A DNA stretch of 64,000 nt from Desmodus rotundus (Eukaryota; Chordata; Mammalia; Chiroptera; Phyllostomidae): contig NC_071397.1 of the NCBI RefSeq assembly GCF_022682495.2, positions 28,659,427 to 28,723,426 of the forward strand. The letters run 5' to 3'. The notes under the pieces are model-generated. The model had not been told where the DNA came from and did not search any database. It saw only the letters and a list, made by a program, of their open reading frames with translations. Below, piece after piece: positions 11,716-23,481 of the stretch (position 1 is its first letter; each line of letters opens with the position of its first letter). A program made the translations under genes and the position numbers.

Positions 11716-12091
11716 TAAAATTCAACACTGTCACAGAGGGAGAAACTAAGTAAGCCCTTTGGAATGAGAAGAATTTTTCAAAAATTGTCAGTGTTCAGCC
11801 AGCAGTAATGAAGAGAAAGAATTTCTCATATTAGACCATAGCCATGGCTCTTTAAGCAAAAATAATTCTAAAATGAAAGTGGCACATATTACAAAGCTAG
11901 ATGGGAATATCTGATTTTCTTTAATTCTAAGTTTACCAATCATCTCTTAGTTCGGACTCCTGCTTGCACCTTTATGGTATACTCCTTGTTGGTATTGAGA
12001 TGCTGGTTCAGAAATACGTAGCTTTCTGAGATATAAAAATTGGACTTTGACTTATAAATCAGTGCTTAAAACATCATTAATATGAATCAGT
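11716..12091. other. Intergenic, nothing recognised
   Basis: No repeat or gene signature that I can identify. Confidence 0.4.
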
Positions 12092-12720
12092 GTCCACACA
12101 CCTGGCACCCAGATGTCAAAGCAACAATTACACTGGACGAAATTACACAGGCAAGGAAGACTTTATTCAAGCTACTGCAACAGGGCAGAGCAGCCAGACT
12201 CAGTCTGAATTCAAATGGCTGGAACATTTTTAAGAGCTGGGATTTTTTTGCAAGGTTGTAAGCCATCTGTGTTTGTTATCTGGCCTTATCTAAAAGAAGT
12301 GTAAACTTTCTCATATCTTTATGACAGGAGGTAGACTTGCCCTGGGAGCAAGGTGCCTGCTCAAGTTAGGCTCCTCCCCTCCCACAGAAACTGGGAGATA
12401 AGTACACTAACTTGATGATAATTCCATTTCAAGAACATGGCTCATGTCCTTGAGAAAGGCGCAACACTGGCAAGAAGCTTTTACAAGGGTTTATATATCA
12501 TGTAGGCTTAAACTTAAAATTTTACAATTACAAGTTTTCTAAAGCAAATGTTGTAAGAAAAGAGAAGTCAGGGGCCTAGAGTCAAGAAGCAACCTGTTTA
12601 AAGTCTGGTTAAGCTGAGGGGAATGCTAAGACATTCTGGGTCACAAGTAAACGAATAAATTGACACCTAAAAACCAGCTAAATTGCTAAGTCTCCTCCAG
12701 GAGCTTAATCTACCAGAGGG
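12092..12720 (-). mobile_element. Probable solo LTR, minus strand
   Basis: On the minus strand the right part of the element contains CTTGAATAAAGTCTTCCTTG, a polyadenylation signal in the setting typical of gammaretrovirus-like LTRs. The low-coordinate end begins TGTCCACACACC, so the minus-strand end finishes in CA. The high-coordinate boundary is approximate and I could not find a clean target duplication. Confidence 0.45.
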
Positions 12721-13149
12721 CAGTCAGACAGTCACCTCAAAATACCCAACCAGAAATATCGTACGTGAAGTCCAACAGTTCATCGTGAAAATGCTTCTTC
12801 TGGCGGCAACCACGTCTGTGAAGGGCCTAAAAGCCTCTGGAGGAGTGACTGAGCACACCTTCCTCCTCGCCAAAACCACTAAACTCATTTTAAATAACCC
12901 ATATTCAACAAATAAAGAAGAGTTGCCGAGGTTAGAATTGAAGGTCAGTATTTCAATTACTATTCTTTTGTTTAATTAGCTTGGAGTTTGTGTCACCTTT
13001 TCAGATGAATGCCCAGTACTATCTAGCATCTCTCTTTTTCTCTCAATCTAGAATTGCATTTCCAAAATTCAGAGTATTTTATGAATAGACTAGAAGACAA
13101 TTTTATGTAGTAATTGGGTTGTGCGCTATTTTGAAGTGAACTTGAAGTC
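12721..13149. other. Intergenic, nothing recognised
   Basis: A 98-codon open frame overlaps this area, but it has no splice context, conserved motif or promoter. I treat it as chance. Confidence 0.45.
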
Positions 13150-13375
13150 TGTAAAAATGTAATCATTAATATATTTATTCAATAAATATTTAGGACAATA
13201 TTGAGTTGTGGTCAAAATACTGTTAGGAGATGGGGATTTAACAATAAACAAAACATGGTCCTAATTTTCAAGGAACTTAAGATCTCTGCAGACACAGACA
13301 AATAGGATTGCAATAATCTGATGGATTTATGAAGAAAAGGTTTTATTAGGAGAACACTTGGAAAAGGCACTGATA
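13150..13375 (-). repeat. L2 LINE fragment, antisense
   Basis: Starts with the reversed L2 tail (TATTTATTCAATAAATATTT) and continues with a GATGGGGATTTAACAATAAACAAAACATGG-type block and a CAAGGAACTTAAGATCT box, the usual antisense L2 order. Confidence 0.65.
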
Positions 13376-13380
13376 GACGA

Positions 13381-14051
13381 GGTCTGTCCAGAAAGTATCA
13401 AGCCATGCAATGTGAAAAAGAGACATTTATTGAAGAAGATACAAGATACAAGAAACACTGTACACAGGACAATGAAGCCTCAGTCCCCTTCAAAGTAGGT
13501 ACCTTGGGACCTAACACAGTCTCACAATTGCCATCAGCTGTCCTGTCGAATTTTCCTGAATCTCATTGACAGTCTGAAATCTCTTCCCTTTCAAAGGTGA
13601 TTTTAGTTTTGGGAAAAGCCAGAAGTCACAGGGTGCCAAACATGGGCTGTAAGGGGGCGGAGTCACCTGGGTGATTTGCTGTTTTGCCACAAAACTCTGC
13701 ATGAGACATGACGCATGAGTGGGCACACTGTTGTGATGAAGCTGCCAATCAGCAGTTGCCCATTGCTGCAGCCTTCTGAATCATCCAAATAGTTTCCACA
13801 AAGGAATGTTCAAGCTTAATGCAAAATTTGATGCAGATTTGTTGCTCTAGTCCCTCAGTCATTTTGAATGCAGCATCCACACAGTACACATGCTTATTCA
13901 ACAGCACCTACTGCCCCCACCGACTAGTACAGTGAAGTTGTCATTGTTCACACATGCACATTCCAGTCCATTCTCCTTGGCTGCCAGGTTACAACGATGT
14001 TGCACTAACTGTTCTTGTTATATTAACAATGGCTGGGCATTTTCCGGACTA
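13381..14051 (-). mobile_element. Mariner DNA transposon, internally deleted
   Basis: On the minus strand the element starts AGTCCGGAAAATGCCCAGCC and ends GATACTTTCTGGACAGACC, degenerate mariner-type termini. It keeps a transposase N-terminus (MTEGLEQQICIKFCIKLEHS, from about 13864 leftward) that runs almost directly into the C-terminal catalytic part. That part, within 13511-13726, includes HNSVPTHASC upstream and the PPYSPCLAPCDFWLFPKLKS stretch that bears the last acidic catalytic residue (D). Length is about 671 bp against 1.3 kb, so the middle of the gene is lost. It is non-autonomous now. Confidence 0.85.
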
Positions 14052-14088
14052 TATATACACACACACACTCACATGCATGAACACACCC
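14052..14088. repeat. TA/CA-rich microsatellite
   Basis: TATATACACACACACACTCA followed by a CATGCATGAACACAC stretch, abutting the mariner end. Confidence 0.8.
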
Positions 14089-14344
14089 TATTGGTTCTGT
14101 TTATTTGTAGAATCCCGACTAAAACACATAGAAATTGAGACCCAAGTACAATCACCAAAAACAGTTTTTCAAAGAGTCAGAACACTGTGGCAACTAAAAA
14201 GCTTTTCCATGATTTGGTTGAGTACAAGAATAAAAGAACATCCATTCTACTTCAAGAAATCACCCATGAATATGATTTTCCAAAACAGATGCTTGGGTAA
14301 TAATTTTAAGGTATTTCTGACTAGTTATGAAACTTTATGTATAA

Positions 14345-14512
14345 CCATTTAAACTTTAAAATAAACCTATAAGGCAAGTTCTATTATTATTTTCATTTTA
14401 CAAATAAACTGAAATCCATAACTTTGATATCACACAAGACAGAAAATGGCAGAGCCAGGATTTAGCTTCACAGTAGAGTCTAAGTTCCCAATTATTCTGC
14501 TGAAAACTGAAT
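14345..14512 (-). repeat. MIR SINE, antisense
   Basis: Order of blocks: ATAAGGCAAGTTCTATTATT, ATTTTCATTTTACAAATAAA, GGCAGAGCCAGGATTTAGCT, CAGTAGAGTCTAAGTTCCCA. This is the reverse-oriented MIR core. Confidence 0.75.
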
Positions 14513-17500
14513 AGTTTTTGGTAGAAAAAAGGTCAAGATTAAACTCCCTGGCAATTATTTTGGATGACTTAAGGGCAGATCTGCAGATCAGGCAGAGAAA
14601 CATGGTATCCAGAAGACCACAAACCTTCCCCAGAAGAGTATTGAGAAGAACCGACAAGAACTTCCTCAGAACACAAATTTGGATTTACTTCAACACAGGA
14701 GCACAAAATTCTATACCATCGAACATCAAAATTATACCTTTTGCTTAGAGAATATTTTCATCAGGTTACTAAACCATGTTGCTTTCATTATTCTTTTCAA
14801 ATCCAGTATTAACAGAACATACCACTTTCAAGTTGTTTAATGTTCCAGTCAACCTTCTAAGATAAACTGGCTGCAAAATATGAGTCAAGGTGACAAATTA
14901 GTTTTAGTCAATTAGATATTTGCTAAAAATTGTATTTAGGGCTCTAAAATTATGCATTTAAAGTCATGCTTGCCGACAATGGTCACATCAAAGGATGAGA
15001 TCTTTCTTATGGCAATGTTATTTTATGATTATAAAGTCATGTTATGCAGATTGTGCTAGGGGAGATTGCTTATGTCTTTCCATCCTGTAAGTTGGGGAGG
15101 AGATAGGGAAACCTAGCCAATTCATTAGGAAGTGGTGCCAAGTTGATAATGTGAAAAGGAGCTAGGGAGGACACATCTTGGTTTGTCCCATTGTGAATTC
15201 TTGACACTTGAAGGAATTATTACCACAAACTTTGATCTTCAAGGTAAAATTAAGACACAGATTATGAATAAACATCATTAGCCCAGGAATCATAAGGTAG
15301 TCTACTTTTTTTTTCTAAAAGAATTCCCATCAAATGAGAAAGAACACAACAGCAATCAAAGAGTACTAGGTGTGTGTCCAGAACTCACTAGCATTCAATC
15401 AAATATTGGCCCAACTGGATGAGACTTGGGATTTTTTTTTCATGTAGCAAATTGCCATGCACTTTGGACAAAATGTCTAGCAAGTAATAGCTCTAATTTT
15501 GGGAGGAGTAGCACATTGTTCTTGAAAAACAATTTACGCCAGTAAATTTCTTCAGTATTAGTATGACAGGATTAATAATAAGTGTATCAAATTTGTCAGG
15601 TGTATTTACAAATGAAGTTTTATATCTCATACAGATTTGAACGCATAGCTGTCATTTGAGTTGGTGACCAAAGTGAATGTAATGGCCTCAGACTTATGTC
15701 TGTAGGAACTCTGACATCTGATGCCTTTAATAAAAACTATGAGGTACACGCCCAGTGATTTTCATGTCAGATCCTGAGGAGGAGGGGGATAGGGATGGCT
15801 CAGAGATCCATGTGGCTGCTACTTGCTGATCCTCCCTTTCATGGGAACAGAGGGAAAGAAAGCAATGAAATCAACTGGCAGACCCTTCTCTTGCTACCTA
15901 ACCTTCCCAATGAGTCAAGGATCGGAAGAGCAGAATAAAGAATGGAGCCAATTCATGGCATGACCTGCCCCTCCCCCTCAGAATCCAGCCATCTCATCAC
16001 CTCAGCAGACAGACTTAGCTGCCGGACTTTCCTGAAAGGAGGGACGTCTCCACAGATCACTCTGAGCAAATAGCCTCCACCATGAGACAACTGGCTGAGG
16101 ACTCTTCCTTACTCTTATAATAGGATCTTGGAGTATAGCCAGCGTTTTTACTTCCAGAGTTCCTTAGACCCAACACAGACAGGTAAGCCAAGTCAAATGG
16201 CCCATATTCCATAGGAGATATTGGATAAAGCACTTCATTTGCAAAATTTCAGACCAGACAGGTAATTTTTTTCATGAAGAGGTGTGAATATAAAGCAATG
16301 CCACACATCATGCTCTGAAGTGAAGCTCTCTGATCATGGTCTTCCAGTATTACCGGTGTGTGTTGTCCTCGTTTGCGTGTGAAGGTCATTTGCTAGGTTA
16401 CGTCTGAGGAAATGAGGATGCACATGAAGCTGCACTGGAGCTGCTGGCTTAGTTGGAACTGTACTTGGGATGGAGAACCATCCTTGTGTGGGCCAAGTGC
16501 TTTTCTCTCACAGCAGAAAAGCACAGAAGAAGTAGTCAGAATAACTGCATCCCTGCAAGTTTGGCAGGGAATTAGAGAGCACTTCATAGAATACGACCTG
16601 TGGCCTCCTGTACCAAGAACAGGCATTGGTCACCAGCACAGTTTCTTTCAGCAGCAGATCAATGATGCGATAAAAAATTTTATTCGACTCTTACAAATAC
16701 TTGAATTGTAAGTGGGGTTGTGGTATTTTATTTTTTATCGTTTTCATGAAGATAACAAAAGAGCATCATAACCTTGAGATTGTTTTGTACGTATTTTAAA
16801 AAGTTAGTTCTATAAATATTGTTGGGGAGTAGCCAAGAAATTATTAACAACCACATTGCATGCAGATTTCTGAGGAACCCAAGCAGAGACCCTCTGCCTG
16901 AGTGTTTGCCCGCCGTGTTTTCTGGAACATCTCCGAGCTGAGGTTGCACATCTTTCTGTTGGCATCGACATTATGACAACCATGTGTTCGTAGAGCTTGT
17001 CCACAATTTCAAATGCTTCACTTCACCGCAGCTGTGCAGAGACCTTCCTGACCCTATTTTAATTAGTATAATTAACTTCCAATATTATAGTTCTAGCATG
17101 CTAGATTTTTTTCAGAATTCATCATTTGACTCTCAAGAGAAAAATCCCTAAAAATTTTCATCATTAGAAGAAATCATCTTGCTTCCTTTATGCATCCAGA
17201 AAAGCTAGTAGGCATTCACAGGCATCTTCCTAGTTGTAAATCATATTCCTGCAAAATGGTGTATGTTCCTATACTCTCTGTTCAAGCCAAGGGTTGCCCC
17301 AGAACTACTTGCTATGTTGAAAGTGAGGAGGTTGAGCAAACCTTTCTACTTCTTGCTTATAGCCACAGATGCAGAAATAATGGTTACTTAGAAATGACTC
17401 CCTTTCACCTAAGTTTTCAGTACACATAGGTAAGTCCAGGAATTTCAAATTTCTGCATATAAGTTTTTCTACTTGTTAGAATTTTATAGAAAGTCAAATG

Positions 17501-18304
17501 GAAAAGAAGGTTTCAAAAATACAAATTAGAGAATAAATATCAATTTACTACCCTGAATGGTCATCAGTGTTTTTCAGCAACATATGGATTAAAAACATGG
17601 TCATTATTTTTAGGGGCTGGGGGATGAGAAGGAGGAAAGAGAAAAAGAGGGGGGAGAGGGAGGAAGACTTGGAGGGTCTGAGAGTGAATACTGACAACTA
17701 AATTGAGAGAATATAAAAGGTATATGTAGAAAGCAATTTGGAGATGAAAAACCAAATGTTTGCTTCCTTGCTAGCCAAAGGCATGTATGGCTCATGGGGA
17801 TTACAAAGCATCCAGTCTTTAGAACAAACACTGTGTGTAAGGAAAGGCCAGGAAACATTGTAAGTATAGTGAATGGCAAGACATGGCAGACATTGAAAGG
17901 GAAGAAAGGTAGACAAGATGATGGAAATGCAGAGGAGACACTGAGATACCAACAGAAATATTCAGCTATAGGATCTTCTGTAAAGACTAGTTTCCAGTGG
18001 TTATTCAGCTGTGTGCCAGTTGCTGTGAACAATGAATAAATAATGCTTCTTAATGTAGTTTCCAAAACAGATTTTTCACCTGTGTGTCTCAGAAAAATTG
18101 GTTCTCTAGTAAATGATATAAAGTCACTGGGGAAACTTATTTATGGTACCACAGAAACACTGTAACTAGAGAAACTAATGCTGTTTTTAATCTAATGAAG
18201 TCACTTTTTATATTTTGTATATTTTGTACTTTAAAGTACTCATCAAGATTAAAAATAAGACTTTACCTTCAGGGGTTCATTCAGCCTCAACTATTTACTG
18301 ATTA
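14513..18304. other. Long repeat-poor intergenic stretch
   Basis: About 3.8 kb in which I recognise no named repeat. It includes a purine-rich tract at about 17627-17668 (GGAGGAAAGAGAAAAAGAGG type). Open frames of 60-150 codons occur on both strands, but several depend on that tract and none shows a family motif or splice pattern. A CT/GC-richer patch at 15900-16190 might be an unrecognised LTR. Confidence 0.4.
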
Positions 18305-18428
18305 TGACCAAAAAAACCAAACACTCAAAACACTTATTCAAAAAGACATATGCATGCCTATTCTCATTACAGCATTATTTATAGTAGCCACAACAAGGAA
18401 ACAATGTGTTATTAGAAGGGTGATTGGA
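18305..18428 (+). mobile_element. L1 LINE 3' end, left part
   Basis: Contains the L1 ORF2 C-terminal text CAAAACACTTATTCAAAAAG, GACATATGCATGCC and CAGCATTATTTATAGTAGCC. Continuity resumes at 19277 after the inserted LTR. Confidence 0.85.
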
Positions 18429-19276
18429 TGTGGGGGGGTTCCGCCTGCAGGGGCCGTGCCCCTCTCCCCCCCCACCTCCCCCCCACCCCCACCACCAAGG
18501 ATGAGAATGAGTCTACTAAGACATGATCTGCTTGGGGAGGAAAGGTGGCTGATCTCTCAAAGGAGAAGGGCCAAGAGCCTTTTCCTCAATGGGCTTTTAT
18601 TGGGTTCAATTTGCATAGGAATACAGGTAAAGCTCATCAATCATTCTCAGGCAGTAAGGATCAAACAATAGATAACATACAAAGAACTCTGAAGGCTTAT
18701 TCTGAGTCAGAGTTAGTTAGCTAAAGGGCTTTAAGACTTTGGGAAACAAACTCATTTCAGGCTTGGACCCTTATCATTTAGATTGAGGGTATTAGCAAAG
18801 CAGGTTTCACAGGATGTTATGCATTCTTTCTTAGGCCTGATCTCCCCAGGGAACCTGCCCTTTCCAGCACAGGGCCACACCCACCTCTGGAATTGTTTCA
18901 GGCTTAAGTGGAGCTGGGGAAGTAAGGCAGCCAAGAGATTAGGAGACTTCTTGCAGACAGAATGAGGACTCAGGCTATGTCAAAGCCAAGGGGCGAGGGC
19001 CCATCACCCCCTTTTTCTATACCCCCCAAGTCCTTCCCTGTGGACTTCTTCATGACCACACCTATCTTAGGTCATCCCTCCCTTGAGGAATCTTACCTGT
19101 CATTGGCTAACTGGTCAGGCTCAGGGCCAAGCAGGGTGAAGTAAAGTGGGCAGGGGCAGCGCCCCTGTCAAGAAGATAAGCTTTGTCTCCTTAATGGCTT
19201 ATAGTCCCAAGGTCTCTGACTCAGCCTTAGCCATGGGGTTTACAGCTTCTGAAACCAGGCAGGGCGGTTCCCAACA
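18429..19276 (-). mobile_element. Solo LTR of an endogenous retrovirus (class II-like)
   Basis: An 848-bp insertion beginning TGTGGGGGGG and ending CCCAACA, the TG...CA ends of an LTR, flanked by a 6-bp duplication ATTGGA (18423-18428 and 19277-19282). It splits an L1 3' end that is continuous once the insert is removed. On the minus strand AATAAAAGCCCATTGAGG gives the polyadenylation signal, which sets the orientation. A 6-bp duplication fits class II (betaretrovirus-like) integration. No internal viral genes remain, so this is a solo LTR left by recombination. Confidence 0.85.
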
Positions 19277-19698
19277 ATTGGATAGAGATGTACATATAGA
19301 CAATAGAATATTACTCAGCCATTAAAAGGATGAAATATTGCCATTTGCAACAACATGGATGGATCTTGAGAGTATTAGATTAAGTGAAATAAGTCAGATG
19401 AAAAATGATTAGGACTATATGATTCCATCCATATATGGGATATAAAACAATAAGGAACAAACTAACAGACAAACTCATAGATACAGACAACAGAACAGTG
19501 GTTACCAAAGGGTAAGGGGGGTGGGGGGAGGATGAAGAGGGTAAAGGAGGTCAAACACATGGTGAAGGAGACTAGGTTTTGGGAGGTGAGCACACAATTG
19601 AGGACACAGATGTTGTGTTATAAAGTTGTACACCTGAAATTTACATGTTATTTACCAATGTTAACAATGTTACCCAAATAAATTTAAAAATTAAAAAA
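19277..19698 (+). mobile_element. L1 LINE 3' end, right part with 3'UTR
   Basis: Resumes with GGATAGAGATGTACATATAG, then AATATTACTCAGCCATTAAA, AACAACATGGATGGATCTTG, AAGTGAAATAAGTCAGATGA and a 3'UTR with GTACACCTGAAATTTACATG, ending in an A-rich tail. Several stops; not coding now. Confidence 0.9.
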
Positions 19699-21845
19699 CC
19701 ACTCTATTTCCAGGGCCCAAAGGAACAACTGTTCTCATTATCTATGCATAAGAGATGAAAACAATCTGTTGGATAAGAAAACATGTGGCAGAGAATAAAA
19801 ATAAGGAAAATAGAAGAGGACATTTGTTCATGGAAATAATTCTTTTCTAGTTGAACAGCAAGTGGGAGAGCAACGTAGGATGAAAAGTAACTTTATTACC
19901 TGACGAAGAGTATGTTGAATCTGATGATGCCTTGAGGTCTACCCTAACTTACAGAGTCTATGATTCTGATGAAGAATTTTGATCCAGAAAATGTTTTAGT
20001 CATATTAGGAAAGTGTATACTGATCACATTGGGGAAATGCACGTCAATTAAGAGGCCCTGGAATTCCTTACCGCATGGCAGGAGTTTCTGTAACAAATCT
20101 TCTCCATGCAATGCCATCTCACTACCAGCCCATGGTTTGTAAGTGATATGAAAATGTTCCATGCTTCTGTCCTGACAGAAGAAGTGCATGGTGTGTATCT
20201 CAACTATTTGACAAGGCCTTTGAGAGTTCAAAGTGTTTTTTTTTCTAGCACTAAATTTTTGTTTTTAATGAAAGTGAAACCATGATGTTTCCAAACTCTG
20301 TTGAATGAAAGACAGTTAGCACTGTATGACCATCATCGCATACCATCACATTACAGGAAACAGCCTGTGGTCCCCATTGCTCTTCTGGTAACGTAACCTG
20401 GCTACATAATGTGGCACGTGAGATCATGTGAAAATGCTTTCTTTCTCCAGGGAGAGTAAGTGGATTTTGAAATACACAATAATATTGACCTGGCCTAGTA
20501 TAAATCCCCCCCAGCAATACTGACTAACTCCTTTTTCTGAAAATAAAGAAATCTTTTTCTTTTCTGACTAGCATAACAAAAGCAGTGAAGAACTAACTTA
20601 TTAAAATGCAGATTATCAGCTAGCAGACTCACTTTCTAATGTAATCAGTAAAACTGAAGGGTACTTTGGGATGTCAATGTGAAAAATTTCAAGTGAAAGA
20701 AAGACTCTATTGCTAACATTGGTTGGTAACAGGGCACAAACCCTTGTGAGGTACTGTTATTCACTGACTCTGCCTTTCCTAGAAAAGGCCTTTCCTCCCT
20801 TTGATTCCAAGCAGAATCTGGTTTCTCAAATCAATTTTCTAATTTAAGTAATAAATATTCAGTTAGGTAATTTTTTTTACATCTGAAGTCAGCTCCTGGT
20901 GAGTGGAGCCCGGCTGAACCTGACTTTCTACTACTTCGCAGATCTCTAAGACTTGGCAGGGTCATAGCAGCCATCGTCAAACCTTTCCCGACACTCGCCT
21001 TGTCTTGCATACCAAGTTGAGGAACATTCTAGAAGAGCTTATCCAGTGCAGTGACTAAGCCCTGGTCCTACAGACACAATATAATATTTGTAAACTATGC
21101 AGCAATCATCCCTGTTTTGTTGACCTCTGAGTTTGATCCACTATTTCTATAAGAAACATGAAGGCCTCTTATTCCTTAGAAAAAGAACATTATACAAAAA
21201 GAAAAATTTGCCAATTTTCATTTGAAAAATTTTTCAATTTTTATTTATTTGAAAACTGCCAATTTTTATTTTTACTTGTAGGCTTACTGAAAATAAGGTA
21301 GGCTTACTGGACCTTGAACTGTTAAAGTAATACAATGATTCCCTTCAGTTACTTACTGTCCCACAGTAAAAACTAGTGATGACCTTTAAAAATGTCATCT
21401 CGCCACATAATGAAAATTATTGAAATAGCTTCAATATTTCTCCTCTCACGTAAAAAAAAAAAAACACTTTTCCTGCAATTTAGACCTTTCTAGAATATTT
21501 CAAAAGACTTCCAAATAATACATTTTTTACCCTAAATTATGTTTCAAGTTTACACAGAAGACTGGTATTTAAGTTATTTAAATTATTAAGAAAGATAAAG
21601 GGGATTCAGAAAGGAAAACAAAGAAAGAAGAATAAGATCGTAATTGTGGAGAAACCTGGGTGTTTAAATGAGAAATTTGAATACTATTCTATAGGCAATG
21701 GAGATCCTAAATCTATTTGTGTTGAGTGAAGTAATGACTCACTTATGTGAACAAACGAAAAGCTAATTACAATAATCAGGCCACTAAGAGGGAATGCAGG
21801 AGGTGGGCTGCCAGGAATCTCTAAACTCGTCCCCCAGTGGGAGAT
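19699..21845. other. Intergenic, mainly unrecognised
   Basis: About 2.1 kb with no family that I can name. Short open frames on both strands near 19944-20517 overlap each other and show no motif. Confidence 0.45.
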
Positions 21846-22505
21846 TTTTGAGTCGAGATGGTGGAGTAGGGAAACACTGCTCGCCTCACTCTACAACCAC
21901 TTCAGAATTACAGCTAAATCATAGAACAACCCTGAGGACCACCTGAAGACTGGCGGAACAGAACTCATATAACTAAGGGTATAAAGAAGACACGTCCAGC
22001 CTGTTAAGACAGACAGGTCCTAAACAGGCTGGTTCCACACCTATGTGTGGTAATTGAGAATTGGGAAGGCCAGCTTGGCTGTGGAGGACCTACCTAAGGA
22101 GCAAGGAGTCCCAGCCTCACAATGGGCCCCCCAGCCCAGAGCACCAGTGCCTGTGAGAGAAGTCCCCATAATATCTAGCTGTGAATCAGTGGGGATTCCA
22201 TCTGGGTGAGACAGAGGGCTACTGTAGACCCAGGTGTCCTCTTGAATGGACCACACACAGACTCACTCACATACACTTTCCCTAAGCTCCAGTGAAGAGA
22301 GAGCAACTCAGAAAGCACCAGGGATGTAACTGCCTGGCTTCATGGCAAGGGCTGGAGGGGCAACTCTCTCCAAAGCAAAAGTGTTGTCAGGCAACTTTGT
22401 TAAGCCCCCCTCCCACTCAGCCAGCAGGTACCAAATCAGAGTCTCCATTAAACTGGCTAACAACACGTCTTCTACCCAGGCGATTCCCTGAGAACCCATG
22501 TCAGC
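21846..22505 (+). mobile_element. Outer L1 LINE, 5'UTR (first segment)
   Basis: Begins TGAGTCGAGATGGTGGAGTAGG, the hallmark start of mammalian L1 5'UTRs (GATGGYGGAGTAGG). It continues GC-richer, with CTGAAGACTGGCGG-type and CAGGCTGG blocks. Reading frames here are not those of a host gene. The element resumes after the ERV insertion, at 28417. Confidence 0.75.
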
Positions 22506-22946
22506 TGTGGACAAAAAAAGAAAAGGGGTTCTATGGAAAGTAACCTCACAGGGCAATCTGAGTGTTAATTCCTAACTGGGCAGGTCACGGTGGCGAGTCA
22601 AACCCCAGGCATATAACCTTTTAGTAGGAGGGTTAGCTGCCTTAAGCAAGCCCTGTCCATTGTGTCTGTGCATTTAGGTTAACACACCTTTCAAATAAAC
22701 TGTAACCACCCTCAAGAGAACACACAATCTGGTTAACCATTCTATAATCCAGTTCACACCCTGCTTTCTCCCACCTCCATGTAAGCTTCCTTATTTTCCC
22801 TCCTTCGTTTCAATGCATAAAAGCAGCTGCAAAACTGTCACTCCCTGAAGCATTTGCAATCTTGTTCCCTGGCATATACAGTCAGTTTGGATCAAATAAT
22901 TTCTTATAAAATTTTTCTACAGGGTTGGATATTTCTTACATTGACA
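22506..22946 (+). mobile_element. 5' LTR of the ERV nested in the L1
   Basis: Starts TGTGGACAAAAAAAGAAAAGG and ends TTACATTGACA. It aligns along its length with 28005-28416: shared blocks include AAGTAACCT-ACAGGG, AATTCCTAA-TGGGCAGGTCACGGTGG, AAATGCATAAAAG (TATA-like), TCTTATAAAA and the TTTCTTACATTGA end. The general pattern resembles MER21-type LTRs, but I am not certain of the name. The two LTRs are clearly diverged, so this is an old insertion. Confidence 0.8.
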
Positions 22947-23460
22947 TTTACTTAGCATGGTTGGCAAAACTCTGGAGAAGCACACGCAGGACCACCCTGC
23001 AGACGGAGTGGGAGGTGCAAGCAAGGACCCATTGTGCTCCACTGGGTCCCCATTGAAAGCGCAAAGCCAGCAGCATGTACTATCACGGTGTCATTTGCCG
23101 AGCAGGCCTATGACCTTGTTAAACATGAACTCCCCTACGCTTGTCCCCAGGACTGAAAATTACTGGAAAGCAAGAACAGAACGTGACTAACCGCTCCCTA
23201 CAGGAACAGGCAGAAGATAACACTGGAACAAACTGCAGCCTGGTATCACTACAACCCCAGCAGCCCAGAGGCCTCACACAGCAGCAACCCCTTCACCCTG
23301 TTTAATCCAACTATAATCCAATAAAAGCTCAAAGTCCCTAGCCCTCAATGCTGGTGTATCTCTCCACAGCATGCCCCTCTCCTTTCTTAGAGAGTGAATG
23401 CAAACTTTATTCTCTGCAGTTTCTTTGTGAATCTTTCACAGCTCACTGACCACCCTAACA
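22947..23460 (+). mobile_element. Second ERV: 5' LTR and leader remnant (class I)
   Basis: The right end reads CACCCTAACA, directly followed by a primer-binding site, so an LTR ends at 23460. Its polyadenylation signal AATAAA is at 23330-23335, about 130 bases before the LTR end, a normal R-U5 length. The LTR start is not resolved. The first bases may instead be the internal leader of the outer ERV. Confidence 0.65.
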
Positions 23461-23463
23461 TTT

Positions 23464-23481
23464 TGGTGGCCCATACGAGGA
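23464..23481 (+). other. Retroviral primer-binding site, tRNA-Ile type
   Basis: TGGTGGCCCATACGAGGA lies three bases after the LTR end. The complement of the 3' end of tRNA-Ile(AAT) with its CCA is TGGTGGCCCGTACGGGGA, so 16 of 18 bases match and both differences are G to A. This fits an ERV-I (HERV-I-like) class I element. The tRNA comparison is from memory. Confidence 0.7.

Noticed and set aside
12683..12979. 98-codon open frame
   Set aside because: No conserved motif and no exon boundaries in the right phase; overlaps the end of an LTR-like block.
16393..16711. Candidate exon ending near GTAAGTG at about 16709
   Set aside because: The donor-like site has no matching acceptor and the frame shows no family similarity that I can recognise.
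17610..18065. 151-codon minus-strand open frame
   Set aside because: Its C-terminal end is Pro/Ser-rich only because it runs through a purine-rich low-complexity tract; the rest has no motif.
18195..18671. 158-codon plus-strand open frame
   Set aside because: Crosses from an L1 fragment into a solo LTR and a C-rich run, so it is a chance fusion of repeats.
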